This document shows positions 7,395-14,944 of a stretch of 40,753 nt of DNA, piece by piece. Each line of letters starts with the position of its first letter. The stretch's first letter is position 1. This stretch comes from SIG588 sp045599305. Lineage in GTDB: Bacteria > Bacillota > Clostridia > Oscillospirales > Acutalibacteraceae. The DNA is taken from positions 1-40,753 of the forward strand of contig JAZRVU010000054.1 of NCBI GenBank assembly GCA_045599305.1. Reading direction: 5' to 3'. Under the pieces are notes generated by a model. The model was not told where the DNA came from, searched no databases, and saw only the letters and a list, made by a program, of their open reading frames with translations. The position numbers and the translations under genes were made by a program.

Positions 7395-9607
7395 GGCACG
7401 GTCACCTCCGTCCCCGTCAGAAACGCCGTCAGTCCGGTGTAGCGCAGGGTCTTGCGGTCATTCTCCACCATGCGGCGCACCGTTTCGGCGCTGCCCACCA
7501 GAATGAGCAGTGACTTGGCACGGGTGACGGCCGTGTACAGCAGGTTGCGATAGATCAGCTGCGGCACACCGTTGAACAGCGGCAGGATCACCGCGTCGAA
7601 TTCGCTGCCCTGGCTCTTATGCACCGTCACGGCATAGGCCGGCTCCAGATCCTCCGCATCCTTGCGGTTATAGACGGCGACCCGGTCGTCGAAGCGTACC
7701 TCCAGTTCCCCCTCGCGGGCATCCACCCGCTCGAGCAGGCCGATATCGCCGTTGAACACGCCGGAGCCCAGTTCGCCGTCGTCCCGCTGCCACGTGATAT
7801 TATAGTTGTTGCGCACCTGCATCACCTTATCGCCGCATCGGAGCAGCTGCCCCTCCACGGTGATCTCCTCCTTGTCATCGGCGGCGGGATTCATCAGTGC
7901 CTGCAGGTGCCCGTTGAGTTCGTTGGTGCCCAGCGGCCCTTTGCGTCCCGGGCACAGCACCTGTATATTCTGCCCGACCGTGTAGCCATAGCGGCGCGGC
8001 AGACGGCGGGCGCACAGATCCAGCACCGTCTCCAGTGTGTCCTGCGCGGTGGGACGGGACAGAAAATAGAAATCGCCCTCCCGCTCGCCCAGCGGCGGCA
8101 TCTGCCCGTTCACGATCATGTGTGCGCCGCGCACGATGCGGCTTTCCATGGCCTGACGAAACACCTCGGTGAGATGCACCACCGGCAGCACCTCGCCGGC
8201 GATCAGATCGTGCAGCACGCAGCCGGCACCCACTGCCGGCAGCTGATCCACATCCCCCACCAGCACCAGCCGACAGCCGCTCTTCAGCGCACGCAGGGTG
8301 CTCTCGAACAGCAGCACGTCCACCATGGAGAGTTCGTCGATCACCAGTGCGTCCGCTTCCAGCGGATTTTTTTCGTTGCGGGCAAACACCGGCACTTCCT
8401 CATCTGTCCACTGCACCTCCAGCAGGCGATGGAGCGTTTTGGCCTCGCAGCCGGTCAGTTCCCCGATCCGCTTGGCCGCACGGCCGGTGGGCGCGGCCAC
8501 CGCCACCTCCTGCCCCATCTGCTCCAGCAGCCGGATGATGGCCTTGAGCACGGTGGTCTTGCCGGTGCCGGGGCCGCCGGTGAGGATGAGCGAGCCGCGG
8601 GTGAGCACGTGGCGTATGGCCAGCCGCTGACGCGACTCATAGGTGATGCCGAAGCGCTTTTCCAATTTGTCGATATCCGCATCGGCATCGCTGACCGTCT
8701 CCTGCGGAAGAGCGGCCATCAGCCGCATACGGGCGGCGATATACCGTTCCGCACGGTGAAAAGACGGCAAAAACCAGAAAGGCTCGCCGCCCATGTCTTC
8801 CTTTTTCAAAGCCAGACGCGACAGCAGGCCGTCCAGCGCCTGCATGACGGTGTCCTCCCCCACGCCCAGCATCTGCGCCGTGACAGGCACCAGTTTGTTC
8901 TGCGGCAGGCAGGTGTGCCCGTTATGGCTGTTGTGGCGCAGCACATACAGCACCCCCGCCTCCACACGGCGGACATCGTCGGCCGCCACCTCCATGCGGG
9001 CGGCGATCTCGTTTGCGTGCTCGAAAGAAATATAGAGCCCGTCTTCGCACAGATTGTAGGGATTATCGCGCAGCTTGTCCACTGTGGCGGCTCCCCACTT
9101 TTTGTAGCAGCGCATGGCCTCGTTGGCGGTGAGGCCGTAGCCGGAAAAAGTGAGGATGATCTGCCGCAGGCCGAACTGGGCGGCGAAAGCCTTGCCGATC
9201 TCGGCGGCACGGCGGGAGGTTATGCCCCGCACCTGTGACAGGCGCATGGGCTCCTGCTCGAGCACCCGCATCGTATCGTCGCCGAATTTCCGCACGATGG
9301 CGGTGGCGGTGGCGACGCCGATCCCTTTGATGGCGCCGGAAGAGAGATAGCGAAGCACGCCGTCCGCATCCTGCGGCAGCGTGTGTGTGTAGCTTTCCAC
9401 CCTGAACTGCACACCGAAGCTGGGGTGATCCACCCAGTCGCCGTTCAGCGTGACGGTCTCGCCCGTCTGCACGTCGGGCATGACGCCCACCGCCTTGTGC
9501 AGGTCGCCGGCGGCGCTGATATCCAGCACTGTCCAGCCGTTTTCATCGTTGCGAAACACCACGCGTTCCACACGGCCCTCCACGGTGCGTGTTTTCTGCT
9601 CTTCCAT
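7382..9607 (-). CDS. recD2: ATP-dependent DNA helicase RecD2
   Basis: RecD2 is a 5'-3' superfamily-1B helicase acting in replication-fork maintenance and repair in bacteria without RecBC. The protein has 741 residues, normal for the family. It has an OB-like N-terminus (residues 1-75), helix-hairpin-helix motifs including SSGAIKGIGVATATAIV near 90, Walker A GGPGTGKTT at 344-352, the DELSMVD box, GDVDQLPAVG, and a C-terminal UvrD-like segment with YAVTVHKSQGSEFD. ATG 9607 is preceded by GGGAGAG. It has its own promoter and a LexA-like box, and its 3' end overlaps comFC. RecD2 is not the AddA partner of the AddB encoded at the right edge. Confidence 0.96.
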   Translation of the reverse strand: MEEQKTRTVEGRVERVVFRNDENGWTVLDISAAGDLHKAVGVMPDVQTGETVTLNGDWVDHPSFGVQFRVESYTHTLPQDADGVLRYLSSGAIKGIGVATATAIVRKFGDDTMRVLEQEPMRLSQVRGITSRRAAEIGKAFAAQFGLRQIILTFSGYGLTANEAMRCYKKWGAATVDKLRDNPYNLCEDGLYISFEHANEIAARMEVAADDVRRVEAGVLYVLRHNSHNGHTCLPQNKLVPVTAQMLGVGEDTVMQALDGLLSRLALKKEDMGGEPFWFLPSFHRAERYIAARMRLMAALPQETVSDADADIDKLEKRFGITYESRQRLAIRHVLTRGSLILTGGPGTGKTTVLKAIIRLLEQMGQEVAVAAPTGRAAKRIGELTGCEAKTLHRLLEVQWTDEEVPVFARNEKNPLEADALVIDELSMVDVLLFESTLRALKSGCRLVLVGDVDQLPAVGAGCVLHDLIAGEVLPVVHLTEVFRQAMESRIVRGAHMIVNGQMPPLGEREGDFYFLSRPTAQDTLETVLDLCARRLPRRYGYTVGQNIQVLCPGRKGPLGTNELNGHLQALMNPAADDKEEITVEGQLLRCGDKVMQVRNNYNITWQRDDGELGSGVFNGDIGLLERVDAREGELEVRFDDRVAVYNRKDAEDLEPAYAVTVHKSQGSEFDAVILPLFNGVPQLIYRNLLYTAVTRAKSLLILVGSAETVRRMVENDRKTLRYTGLTAFLTGTEVTVPWET

Positions 9608-9620
9608 TCCTTTGCTCTCC

Positions 9621-9634
9621 CGAACATATATTCG
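9621..9634. promoter_or_regulatory. LexA (SOS) box in front of recD2
   Basis: CGAACATATATTCG differs at one position from the Bacillus-type consensus CGAACATATGTTCG. It lies between the recD2 -10 box and the ribosome site, where bound LexA would block transcription. Confidence 0.55.
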
Positions 9635-9639
9635 TTTTG

Positions 9640-9668
9640 ATTATACCAACTTTGCGGGAAAATGTAAA
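9640..9668 (-). promoter_or_regulatory. Promoter of the recD2 operon
   Basis: On the minus strand: TTTACA (9668-9663), 17-bp spacer, TATAAT (9645-9640), about 32 bp before the recD2 ATG. The site is close to the sigma-A consensus. Confidence 0.75.
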
Positions 9669-9670
9669 CC

Positions 9671-10027
9671 TTATTTTTGATTTTTCGGCAAAAAATCCGC
9701 AAAAACCGCCGTAAATTCTTCCTGCCCCACGAACTGCACACCGGGCACTGTCTCGCAGACACGGCGCGCCCGATCGGCGGCTTTCGCATCGACACCGCCG
9801 TCCACTATGTAGACCTCGCCGTCCGAAAGGGGCTGCCAGCGCCTGAGGGCCGAGGCACTGCGCGCCAGATACTCGGCTTCCTCCCCCGCCCCCGTCAGCG
9901 GCAGCAGCCACAGGCAGCGATGTCCTTTGGGCGGACGCATCAGCCGCAGCACCAGCCGCCGCACCCCTTCGGCGCATCCGTAAACCGCCAGCAGCAATAC
10001 CACACCCGCACCGATCGTCTGTGCCAT
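9671..10027 (-). CDS. Small membrane-anchored protein of unknown function
   Basis: I do not recognise this 118-residue protein. Residues 5-18 (IGAGVVLLLAVYGC) form one N-terminal membrane segment, followed by a basic stretch with several arginines. A soluble alpha/beta-looking domain follows, with GHRCLWLLPLTGAGEEAEY, then a segment resembling an alternating strand-helix fold (EVYIVDGGVDAKAADRARRV), and a basic C-terminus. ATG 10027 has GGAGGG 6 bp upstream; the frame is open further upstream but without a ribosome site. It lies between the trxA terminator and the recD2 promoter, so it appears to be a single-gene unit. A T-box-like motif in its leader is described among the findings. Confidence 0.7.
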   Translation of the reverse strand: MAQTIGAGVVLLLAVYGCAEGVRRLVLRLMRPPKGHRCLWLLPLTGAGEEAEYLARSASALRRWQPLSDGEVYIVDGGVDAKAADRARRVCETVPGVQFVGQEEFTAVFADFLPKNQK

Positions 10028-10133
10028 CCCGATCCCTCCGTTTTTTGGATGATCGCGCGGTCCCACCACTCCCACACCTTTCCGCGCTCACTCCATAGTA
10101 TGCCGGGCGGCCAAGGGGGTGACAGGCAAAACG

Positions 10134-10168
10134 AAAAAGCGGCAAGCGCCCGCTTGGGCGTTTGCCGC
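10134..10168 (-). terminator. Intrinsic terminator of the cysE-trxA operon
   Basis: On the minus strand the stem GCGGCAAACGCCC / GGGCGCTTGCCGC (one mismatch) with an AAGC loop is followed by TTTTTCGTTTT. It starts 10 bp after the trxA stop codon. Confidence 0.9.
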
Positions 10169-10177
10169 TCTGTCTTC

Positions 10178-10498
10178 TCACAAAAGGGCATCCAATGCCG
10201 CGCACAGGTCCTCATAGGGACGGACACCGATGAGCGTTTCCTGCCGCTCGCCGTCTTTGAACAGCAGCAGTGCGGGGATGCTTTCCACACCGTAGCGCAC
10301 CGCGAGTTCGGGTGCCTCATCCACATTCACCTTGGCGACCCGCACACGGCCGTCATAGGCGGCGGCCAGTTTTTCCACCACGGGGGCCATCATGCGGCAG
10401 GGGCCGCACCAGTCGGCAAAGAAATCCGTCAGCGCCACGCCGCCTTCGGCCAGCAGAGCGTCAAATTCCTCCAAAGTCAGTTCTTGTACATCAGCCAT
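10178..10498 (-). CDS. trxA: Thioredoxin
   Basis: Thioredoxin is a small cytosolic dithiol-disulfide oxidoreductase. The 106-residue protein has the catalytic motif WCGPC in the context TDFFADWCGPCRMMAP, the cis-proline region VESIPALLLFKDG, and the full-length single-domain fold. ATG 10498 follows GGAGAG at 6-7 bp; a GTG one codon earlier is less likely. It is the last gene of the operon that begins with the Cys-specific T-box, 15 bp after the membrane-protein gene. Its expression is therefore probably tied to cysteine supply, which fits its thiol chemistry. Confidence 0.95.
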   Translation of the reverse strand: MADVQELTLEEFDALLAEGGVALTDFFADWCGPCRMMAPVVEKLAAAYDGRVRVAKVNVDEAPELAVRYGVESIPALLLFKDGERQETLIGVRPYEDLCAALDALL

Positions 10499-10513
10499 CA
10501 CAGTCTCTCCTTT

Positions 10514-11041
10514 TCAATGAAATTCGTATGTCACCAGCCGGAACAGATAGCCGGCGGCGATCAGCGCCGCATACCACACGATGGCGGCGGCAGAGGCCGC
10601 CAGCGCGGGCCAGCGCTTCTCACCGTTTGCCGCGGCCGCCATCCACAGCGCACGCACCAGAAACGGCAGCGGCAATATGCCGAACAGTACGACGTTCAGG
10701 TTCACCGCTGCCAGCGCGGCGGAATCAAAATTTTCCGTCATCACGCCGCCGAAGCGACAGGCGATCACACAGGCGATCACCAGCAGAGCGCCGCCGAGCA
10801 CCATGCCGAACACGCTGTCGCCCCGATGGGCGGGATGGCGGCGGGTGTGCGCCAAAAACGTATACATTCCCGCACCGGCGATCACACAGGCGGCGATGAA
10901 CAGCAGCAACACCGACCGCAGATAGCCTGCCACGATCTCGTCCGCACTATACATCGGGACGGTCGCCCACACGGAAAACGCCGCCGCCAGACAGGCGGAC
11001 ACCGCATAGATCACCGATTTGGCCGTGCGCGTGAGGCTCAT
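10514..11041 (-). CDS. Multi-pass membrane protein of unknown function
   Basis: The 175-residue protein has about five hydrophobic helices: SVIYAVSACLAAAFSVWA, LRSVLLLFIAACVIAGAG, VFGMVLGGALLVIACVIAC, AAVNLNVVLFGILPLPFLV and ALAASAAAIVWYAALIAAG. I recognise no family and see no obvious catalytic or metal motif. ATG 11041 has AGGAGG 7 bp upstream and overlaps the pfkB stop as ATGA. It lies between pfkB and trxA in the Cys T-box operon. A transporter role related to cysteine is conceivable from context but has no sequence support. Confidence 0.8.
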   Translation of the reverse strand: MSLTRTAKSVIYAVSACLAAAFSVWATVPMYSADEIVAGYLRSVLLLFIAACVIAGAGMYTFLAHTRRHPAHRGDSVFGMVLGGALLVIACVIACRFGGVMTENFDSAALAAVNLNVVLFGILPLPFLVRALWMAAAANGEKRWPALAASAAAIVWYAALIAAGYLFRLVTYEFH

Positions 11042-11997
11042 GGCGCCGCCTCCTCGGGGGGAAGCGGGCACCGCTCCACCTGCACCTGATCCAGCAGGGC
11101 GAACGCGCTCTCGCGGGTGGCCAGAGCGGTGCCCTCCTGCAGGCAGCAGGCGGTGCCGCAGGCCGCGGCCATCCGCACACATTCCTCCACGCCGTATTCT
11201 TTGACCGTGCCGACCATAAAGCCCGCCAGGGCGCTGTCACCGGCGCCCACGGTGGATTTCGGCTCGATCTTCGGGCTGATCGCCCGCACGACGCTGTCGG
11301 ACGTCACGCATACCAGACCGTCGGCGCCCAGCGAGACCAGCACGTTTTCCACCCCGGCACGGCGCAGGGTGAGCGCCGCTGACACGACCGACTCCATGGA
11401 GTCGTCCTTCAGGGGGATGATGCGGTTGAGCTCATGGATATTCGGCTTGATGAGCCACGGCGAGATACGGCGGTAATCCTCGAGCGAAAGCAGGTCGCTG
11501 TCCACCACGATGCGTCCGCCTGCCTGCTTGACCGCCATCATCAGTTCGGCATAGTCGTTCACCGTCACGTTGCCGGGCAGACTGCCGCCGAACATGACGA
11601 TGTCCCCCTCGTTCATGCGGGCGCGGATCAGTTCCATCAGGGCACCGATCATCATCATGGAGAGGAAGGGGCCCTTGCGGTTGATCTTCATGGTGCTGTC
11701 CGCATAGCGCAGGGTCAGATTTTCACGCACCGCGCCCTTGATCTTCAGCACCTCATAATGGATGCTCTCCTGCTCGAGATAGCCGGCGAATTCGGCGCTG
11801 TTATCCTCCCCCACCACCGAAAGGCAGAGGTTCGGCAGGCCGAACGACCGCACCACCCGCGACACGTTGATGCCCTTACCGCCCACCTCGCGCTGCTCCT
11901 CCAGCACGCGGTTGGTGGCATCGGGATCCATGCCGTCCAGCCGCAGGGTCACGTCGATGGACGGGTTGAGCGTCACGCTGATAATGTGGCGATGCAT
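11038..11997 (-). CDS. PfkB-family sugar-phosphate kinase (1-phosphofructokinase-like)
   Basis: The 319-residue protein is a PfkB (ribokinase) family kinase closest in pattern to 1-phosphofructokinase or tagatose-6-phosphate kinase. It opens with ISVTLNPSIDVTL, carries the family-1 signature VGGKGINVSRVVRSFG near residues 38-53, and ends with the catalytic PKSTVGAGDSALAGF, in which the aspartate is the catalytic base. The start was set at ATG 11997 (MHRHIIS) because AAAGGAGG lies 6-8 bp before it. It follows cysS by 14 bp inside the Cys T-box operon. No fructose PTS genes are nearby, so the substrate is open. Confidence 0.88.
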   Translation of the reverse strand: MHRHIISVTLNPSIDVTLRLDGMDPDATNRVLEEQREVGGKGINVSRVVRSFGLPNLCLSVVGEDNSAEFAGYLEQESIHYEVLKIKGAVRENLTLRYADSTMKINRKGPFLSMMMIGALMELIRARMNEGDIVMFGGSLPGNVTVNDYAELMMAVKQAGGRIVVDSDLLSLEDYRRISPWLIKPNIHELNRIIPLKDDSMESVVSAALTLRRAGVENVLVSLGADGLVCVTSDSVVRAISPKIEPKSTVGAGDSALAGFMVGTVKEYGVEECVRMAAACGTACCLQEGTALATRESAFALLDQVQVERCPLPPEEAAP

Positions 11998-12011
11998 GAG
12001 GCCGCCTCCTT

Positions 12012-13415
12012 TCAGGCACGGTGCCACTTGGCACCCTCCTTGGTATCCTCGATCACGATGCCGCGCTCCTTGAGCAGATCACGGATGCGATCCGATTCCG
12101 CCCAGTTTTTGGCCGCGCGCGCCGCCTGCCGTTCGGCCACCAGCGCGTCGATCTCGGCATCCTCGTCGTTTGCCGCAGGCGCCTCTTCGGCTTTGGCGTC
12201 GGCCAGACCGAGCGAGAGCACCTCATCAAATTTGGCGATCAGCGCTTTCTTGGTGGTGTCGTTGAGGGAGGACTTCAGCACGTCATAGACGGCCGTGACG
12301 GCGAGCGAGGTGTTGAGATCATTGTCCATCGCCTCGCGGAAAGCCGCCTCATAATCGGCGGCCGCCGGGTCGAGCGCCTCCCCCTCTTTCGGGTCGAGCG
12401 CCGCCACGCGGGCGACCAGCCGCTGGTAGGCGGTGGCGGCGTTATCCAGCCCCTCCCACGAGAAGGTGAGCGCCTTGCGGTAGTGGGACTGCAGGCAGAA
12501 ATAGCGATACGCGAGCGGCGAATAGCCCTTTTCCTCCAGCAGCGAGACGGTGAGGAACTCGCCCTTTGACTTGCTCATCTTGCCGTTCGTGGTGTTCAGG
12601 TGCAGCACATGGAACCAGTGGCCGCACCACGGGTGGCCCAGATAGGCCTCGCTCTGGGCGATTTCATTGGTGTGGTGCGGGAAGATGTTGTCCACCCCGC
12701 CGCAATGCAGGTCGAGATATTCGCCCAGATATTTCACCGCGATGCCCGAGCACTCGATGTGCCAGCCGGGGTAGCCGAGCCCCCACGGGCTGTCCCATTT
12801 CAGCTCCTGATCGTCGAATTTCGATTTGGTGAACCACAGCACGAAGTCGGACTTGTTGCGCTTGTTGCTGTCCTCATCCACGCCCTCGCGCACACCGACG
12901 GCGAGGTCTTCGCTCTCCTGCCGGTTGAAGACGTAGTATTCCGACAACTTGGAGGTATCGAAATAAACATTGCCGCCCGCCTCATAGGCATAGCCCTTTT
13001 TAAGCAGCGTCTCCACCATGTGGATGAATTCCCCGATGCAGCCGGTGGCGGGCTGCACCACGTCCGGACGGCGGATGTGCAGTTTTTCGCAGTCGGCAAA
13101 GAAGGCGTCGGTGTAAAACCGGGCGATCTCCATCACCGTTTTGTGTTCACGGCGGGCGCCTTTGAGCATTTTATCCTCGCCGGTATCGGCATCGCTGGCC
13201 AGATGACCCACGTCGGTGATATTCATTACCCGCTCGACCTCGTAGCCGGAGAAACGCAGATATTTTTCCAGCACGTCCTCCATCATGTAGGTACGCAGGT
13301 TGCCGATATGGGCGTAATGATAGACAGTGGGGCCGCAGGTATACATCTTCACCTTGCCCGCCTCGTGGGTGGTGAAATCCTGCTTGTCACGGGTCAGTGT
13401 ATTATACAGTTTCAT
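12012..13415 (-). CDS. cysS: Cysteinyl-tRNA synthetase
   Basis: CysRS charges tRNA-Cys in the cytosol. The 467-residue protein has the expected length. Class I signatures are visible: CGPTVYHYAHIGNLRTY (HIGH-like) near residues 28-44 and KMSKSKGEF (KMSKS) near 265. Zinc ligands fall in CGPTVY and in HIECSGIA, and the anticodon-binding end contains QAARAAKNWAESDRIRD. ATG 13415 has AAAGGAA upstream and overlaps the end of cysE by 14 bp, so the pair is likely coupled. It lies under the T-box leader with a cysteine specifier, as is typical for this gene in Firmicutes. Confidence 0.97.
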   Translation of the reverse strand: MKLYNTLTRDKQDFTTHEAGKVKMYTCGPTVYHYAHIGNLRTYMMEDVLEKYLRFSGYEVERVMNITDVGHLASDADTGEDKMLKGARREHKTVMEIARFYTDAFFADCEKLHIRRPDVVQPATGCIGEFIHMVETLLKKGYAYEAGGNVYFDTSKLSEYYVFNRQESEDLAVGVREGVDEDSNKRNKSDFVLWFTKSKFDDQELKWDSPWGLGYPGWHIECSGIAVKYLGEYLDLHCGGVDNIFPHHTNEIAQSEAYLGHPWCGHWFHVLHLNTTNGKMSKSKGEFLTVSLLEEKGYSPLAYRYFCLQSHYRKALTFSWEGLDNAATAYQRLVARVAALDPKEGEALDPAAADYEAAFREAMDNDLNTSLAVTAVYDVLKSSLNDTTKKALIAKFDEVLSLGLADAKAEEAPAANDEDAEIDALVAERQAARAAKNWAESDRIRDLLKERGIVIEDTKEGAKWHRA

Positions 13416-14052
13416 CGGGATCGTTCCTTTCGTTTTCCAAATGCTTTTCCAGTTTATCCAGCCGCCCGCCGATCCGGCAGAGCTCCTGCGACACGGGGTC
13501 GGGGATATGGATCTGATCCAGTTCCGGCACACGGACACCGTTGCGCCGGGCAATGCGGGCGGGCACGCCCACCGCCGTGCAGTTTTCGGGGATGTCCATC
13601 AGCACCACCGCACCGGCGGCGATGCGGGCATTATCCCCGATGCGGATGGGGCCGAGCACCTTGGCGCCCGCGCCGATCATCACATTGTTGCCGATGGTGG
13701 GGTGACGCTTGCCGCGATCCTTGCCGGTACCGCCGAGCGTCACGCCCTGATAGATGGTGCAGGCGTCGCCGATCTCGGTCGTTTCGCCGATGACCACGCC
13801 GGTGCCGTGGTCGATGAACAGGCGGCGGCCGATGGTGGCGCCGGGGTGGATCTCGATATTGGTGCGGCGCAGACAGCGCTGCGACACCCACCGCGCCAAA
13901 AACCTGTGACCGCGGCGATAGAGGCGGTTGGCCAGACGGTGAGAACGCACCGCCTTGAAGCCGTTATAGAGAAAGATCACCTCGGCAGCGGAGGAAGCGG
14001 CCGGATCCCGTTCTCTGATCGTGGCCACATCCTCGCGAAATCGTTCAAACAT
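13402..14052 (-). CDS. cysE: Serine O-acetyltransferase
   Basis: CysE makes O-acetylserine from serine and acetyl-CoA, the first step of cysteine synthesis. The 216-residue protein has an N-terminal helical part (LYNGFKAVRSHRLANRLY) and a left-handed beta-helix of hexapeptide repeats, including IHPGATIGRRLFIDHGTGVVIGE with the active-site histidine, HPTIGNNVMIGAGAKVLGP and NARIAAGAVVL. ATG 14052 follows AAAGGAGAG. It is the first gene of the T-box operon. No O-acetylserine sulfhydrylase lies in the window. Confidence 0.96.
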   Translation of the reverse strand: MFERFREDVATIRERDPAASSAAEVIFLYNGFKAVRSHRLANRLYRRGHRFLARWVSQRCLRRTNIEIHPGATIGRRLFIDHGTGVVIGETTEIGDACTIYQGVTLGGTGKDRGKRHPTIGNNVMIGAGAKVLGPIRIGDNARIAAGAVVLMDIPENCTAVGVPARIARRNGVRVPELDQIHIPDPVSQELCRIGGRLDKLEKHLENERNDPDETV

Positions 14053-14073
14053 ACTGTCTCTCCTTTGGTGAAA

Positions 14074-14324
14074 AATAAAAAACCTCCGCCGTGCCCGAAG
14101 GCACAACGGAGGCGCAGCAGACGTACGCGGTCCCACTCCTGTTTTTCGCTTGGGAGCCCGGATAACGGCGGGCAGCCGTGGCGGCATACTGAGGCGCAGA
14201 CCCGTTGTGCCGCCGTGCTCGCGGGTGCATTTCGCCGGGACGCTGCCGAAAGCGCTTTCAGCCAGAGACGCTTTCTCTCTTTTGCGGTGTGGCCCGGGTA
14301 CTTCTCCCGTTCACTGCACGGTCT
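14074..14324 (-). ncRNA. T-box riboswitch, cysteine specifier (TGC), with terminator
   Basis: The minus-strand leader of cysE has the parts of a transcriptional T-box. A stem I region carries the AGTA motif (in GAAGTACCC) and an AGAGA-type arm. The specifier loop is CGAAATGCACCC, with TGC at 14229-14227 in the codon position. The T-box consensus region AGGAGTGGGACCGCG is at 14140-14126. The terminator CCTCCGTTGTGCC-TTCG-GGCACGGCGGAGG with its T-run lies at 14112-14074. Uncharged tRNA-Cys should stabilise the antiterminator and switch on cysE-cysS-pfkB-membrane protein-trxA. Confidence 0.92.
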
Positions 14325-14330
14325 GATATT

Positions 14331-14358
14331 ATTATATACGATTTTCGGAAAATGTCCA
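14331..14358 (-). promoter_or_regulatory. Promoter of the T-box/cysE operon
   Basis: On the minus strand: TGGACA (14358-14353), 16-bp spacer, TATAAT (14336-14331). Transcription would start just before the T-box stem I. The site sits immediately after the pgsA stop codon. Confidence 0.75.
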
Positions 14359-14362
14359 GTAC

Positions 14363-14944
14363 TTATTTTTCAAAAAGGTACGCCCGGTTTTTCCACACAT
14401 AATCGACACCGGAAAGCACCGTCAGCACGGTGGCGATCCACAAGAACACCTGCCCTGCCACCAGCGGCACCGAAAAGGCCGCCTGCGGCAGACCGGCAAG
14501 GAAACTGCCCTGCCAGGTGGAAAACTCCAGCGCGGCAATGGCATAGAGGATGGCGATGAACTGCGCCACCGTTTTCAGCTTGCCCCAGATGCTGGCGGCG
14601 ATCACCTTGCCGCCGGTGGCGGCCATCAGCCGCACCGAGGTCACGGCAAATTCACGGGTGAGGATGAGCAGCAGCGCCCACGGGCTGAACTGCCCCACCG
14701 CCATCAGGGCGATGAACGCGGCGGTGGTGAGCATCTTATCGGCAATGGGGTCGACAAATTTGCCGAAATTGGTGATGAGCCCCCGCGCGCGGGCAATCTT
14801 GCCATCGAACATATCGGTGAGGGCGGCACCGCCGAACACCAGTCCGGCGACCAGATAATGGAAAGGGAACTCCCAGAACATGAGGCACATATAGACCGGC
14901 ACCAGCAGCACACGCAGCATGGTCAGGCGATTCGGCAGATTCAT
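14363..14944 (-). CDS. pgsA: CDP-diacylglycerol--glycerol-3-phosphate 3-phosphatidyltransferase
   Basis: PgsA makes phosphatidylglycerol-phosphate from CDP-diacylglycerol and glycerol-3-phosphate in the membrane. The 193-residue integral membrane protein has the complete CDP-alcohol phosphotransferase signature D-G-x2-A-R-x8-G-x3-D-x3-D at about residues 47-69, including DGKIARARG and GKFVDPIAD. Several hydrophobic helices follow. ATG 14944 shares one base with the rimO stop (TGATG). A GGGGAGTG ribosome site lies inside the rimO 3' end. The gene order recX-rimO-pgsA suggests co-transcription. Confidence 0.95.
   Translation of the reverse strand: MNLPNRLTMLRVLLVPVYMCLMFWEFPFHYLVAGLVFGGAALTDMFDGKIARARGLITNFGKFVDPIADKMLTTAAFIALMAVGQFSPWALLLILTREFAVTSVRLMAATGGKVIAASIWGKLKTVAQFIAILYAIAALEFSTWQGSFLAGLPQAAFSVPLVAGQVFLWIATVLTVLSGVDYVWKNRAYLFEK

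Noticed and set aside
5640..7442. 600-codon plus-strand open frame opposite mreB and comFC
   Set aside because: It is an antisense shadow of GC-rich coding sequence: histidine, glycine and arginine-rich, no ribosome site, and the minus strand carries clear MreB and ComFC motifs.
7619..9238. 539-codon plus-strand open frame opposite recD2
   Set aside because: Antisense shadow with low-complexity composition; RecD2 helicase motifs are on the minus strand.
14243..14256. Near-perfect cre site TGAAAGCGCTTTCG upstream of cysE
   Set aside because: It forms part of the T-box stem I arm, so its symmetry is explained by RNA pairing. CcpA control of cysE cannot be excluded but needs no invoking.
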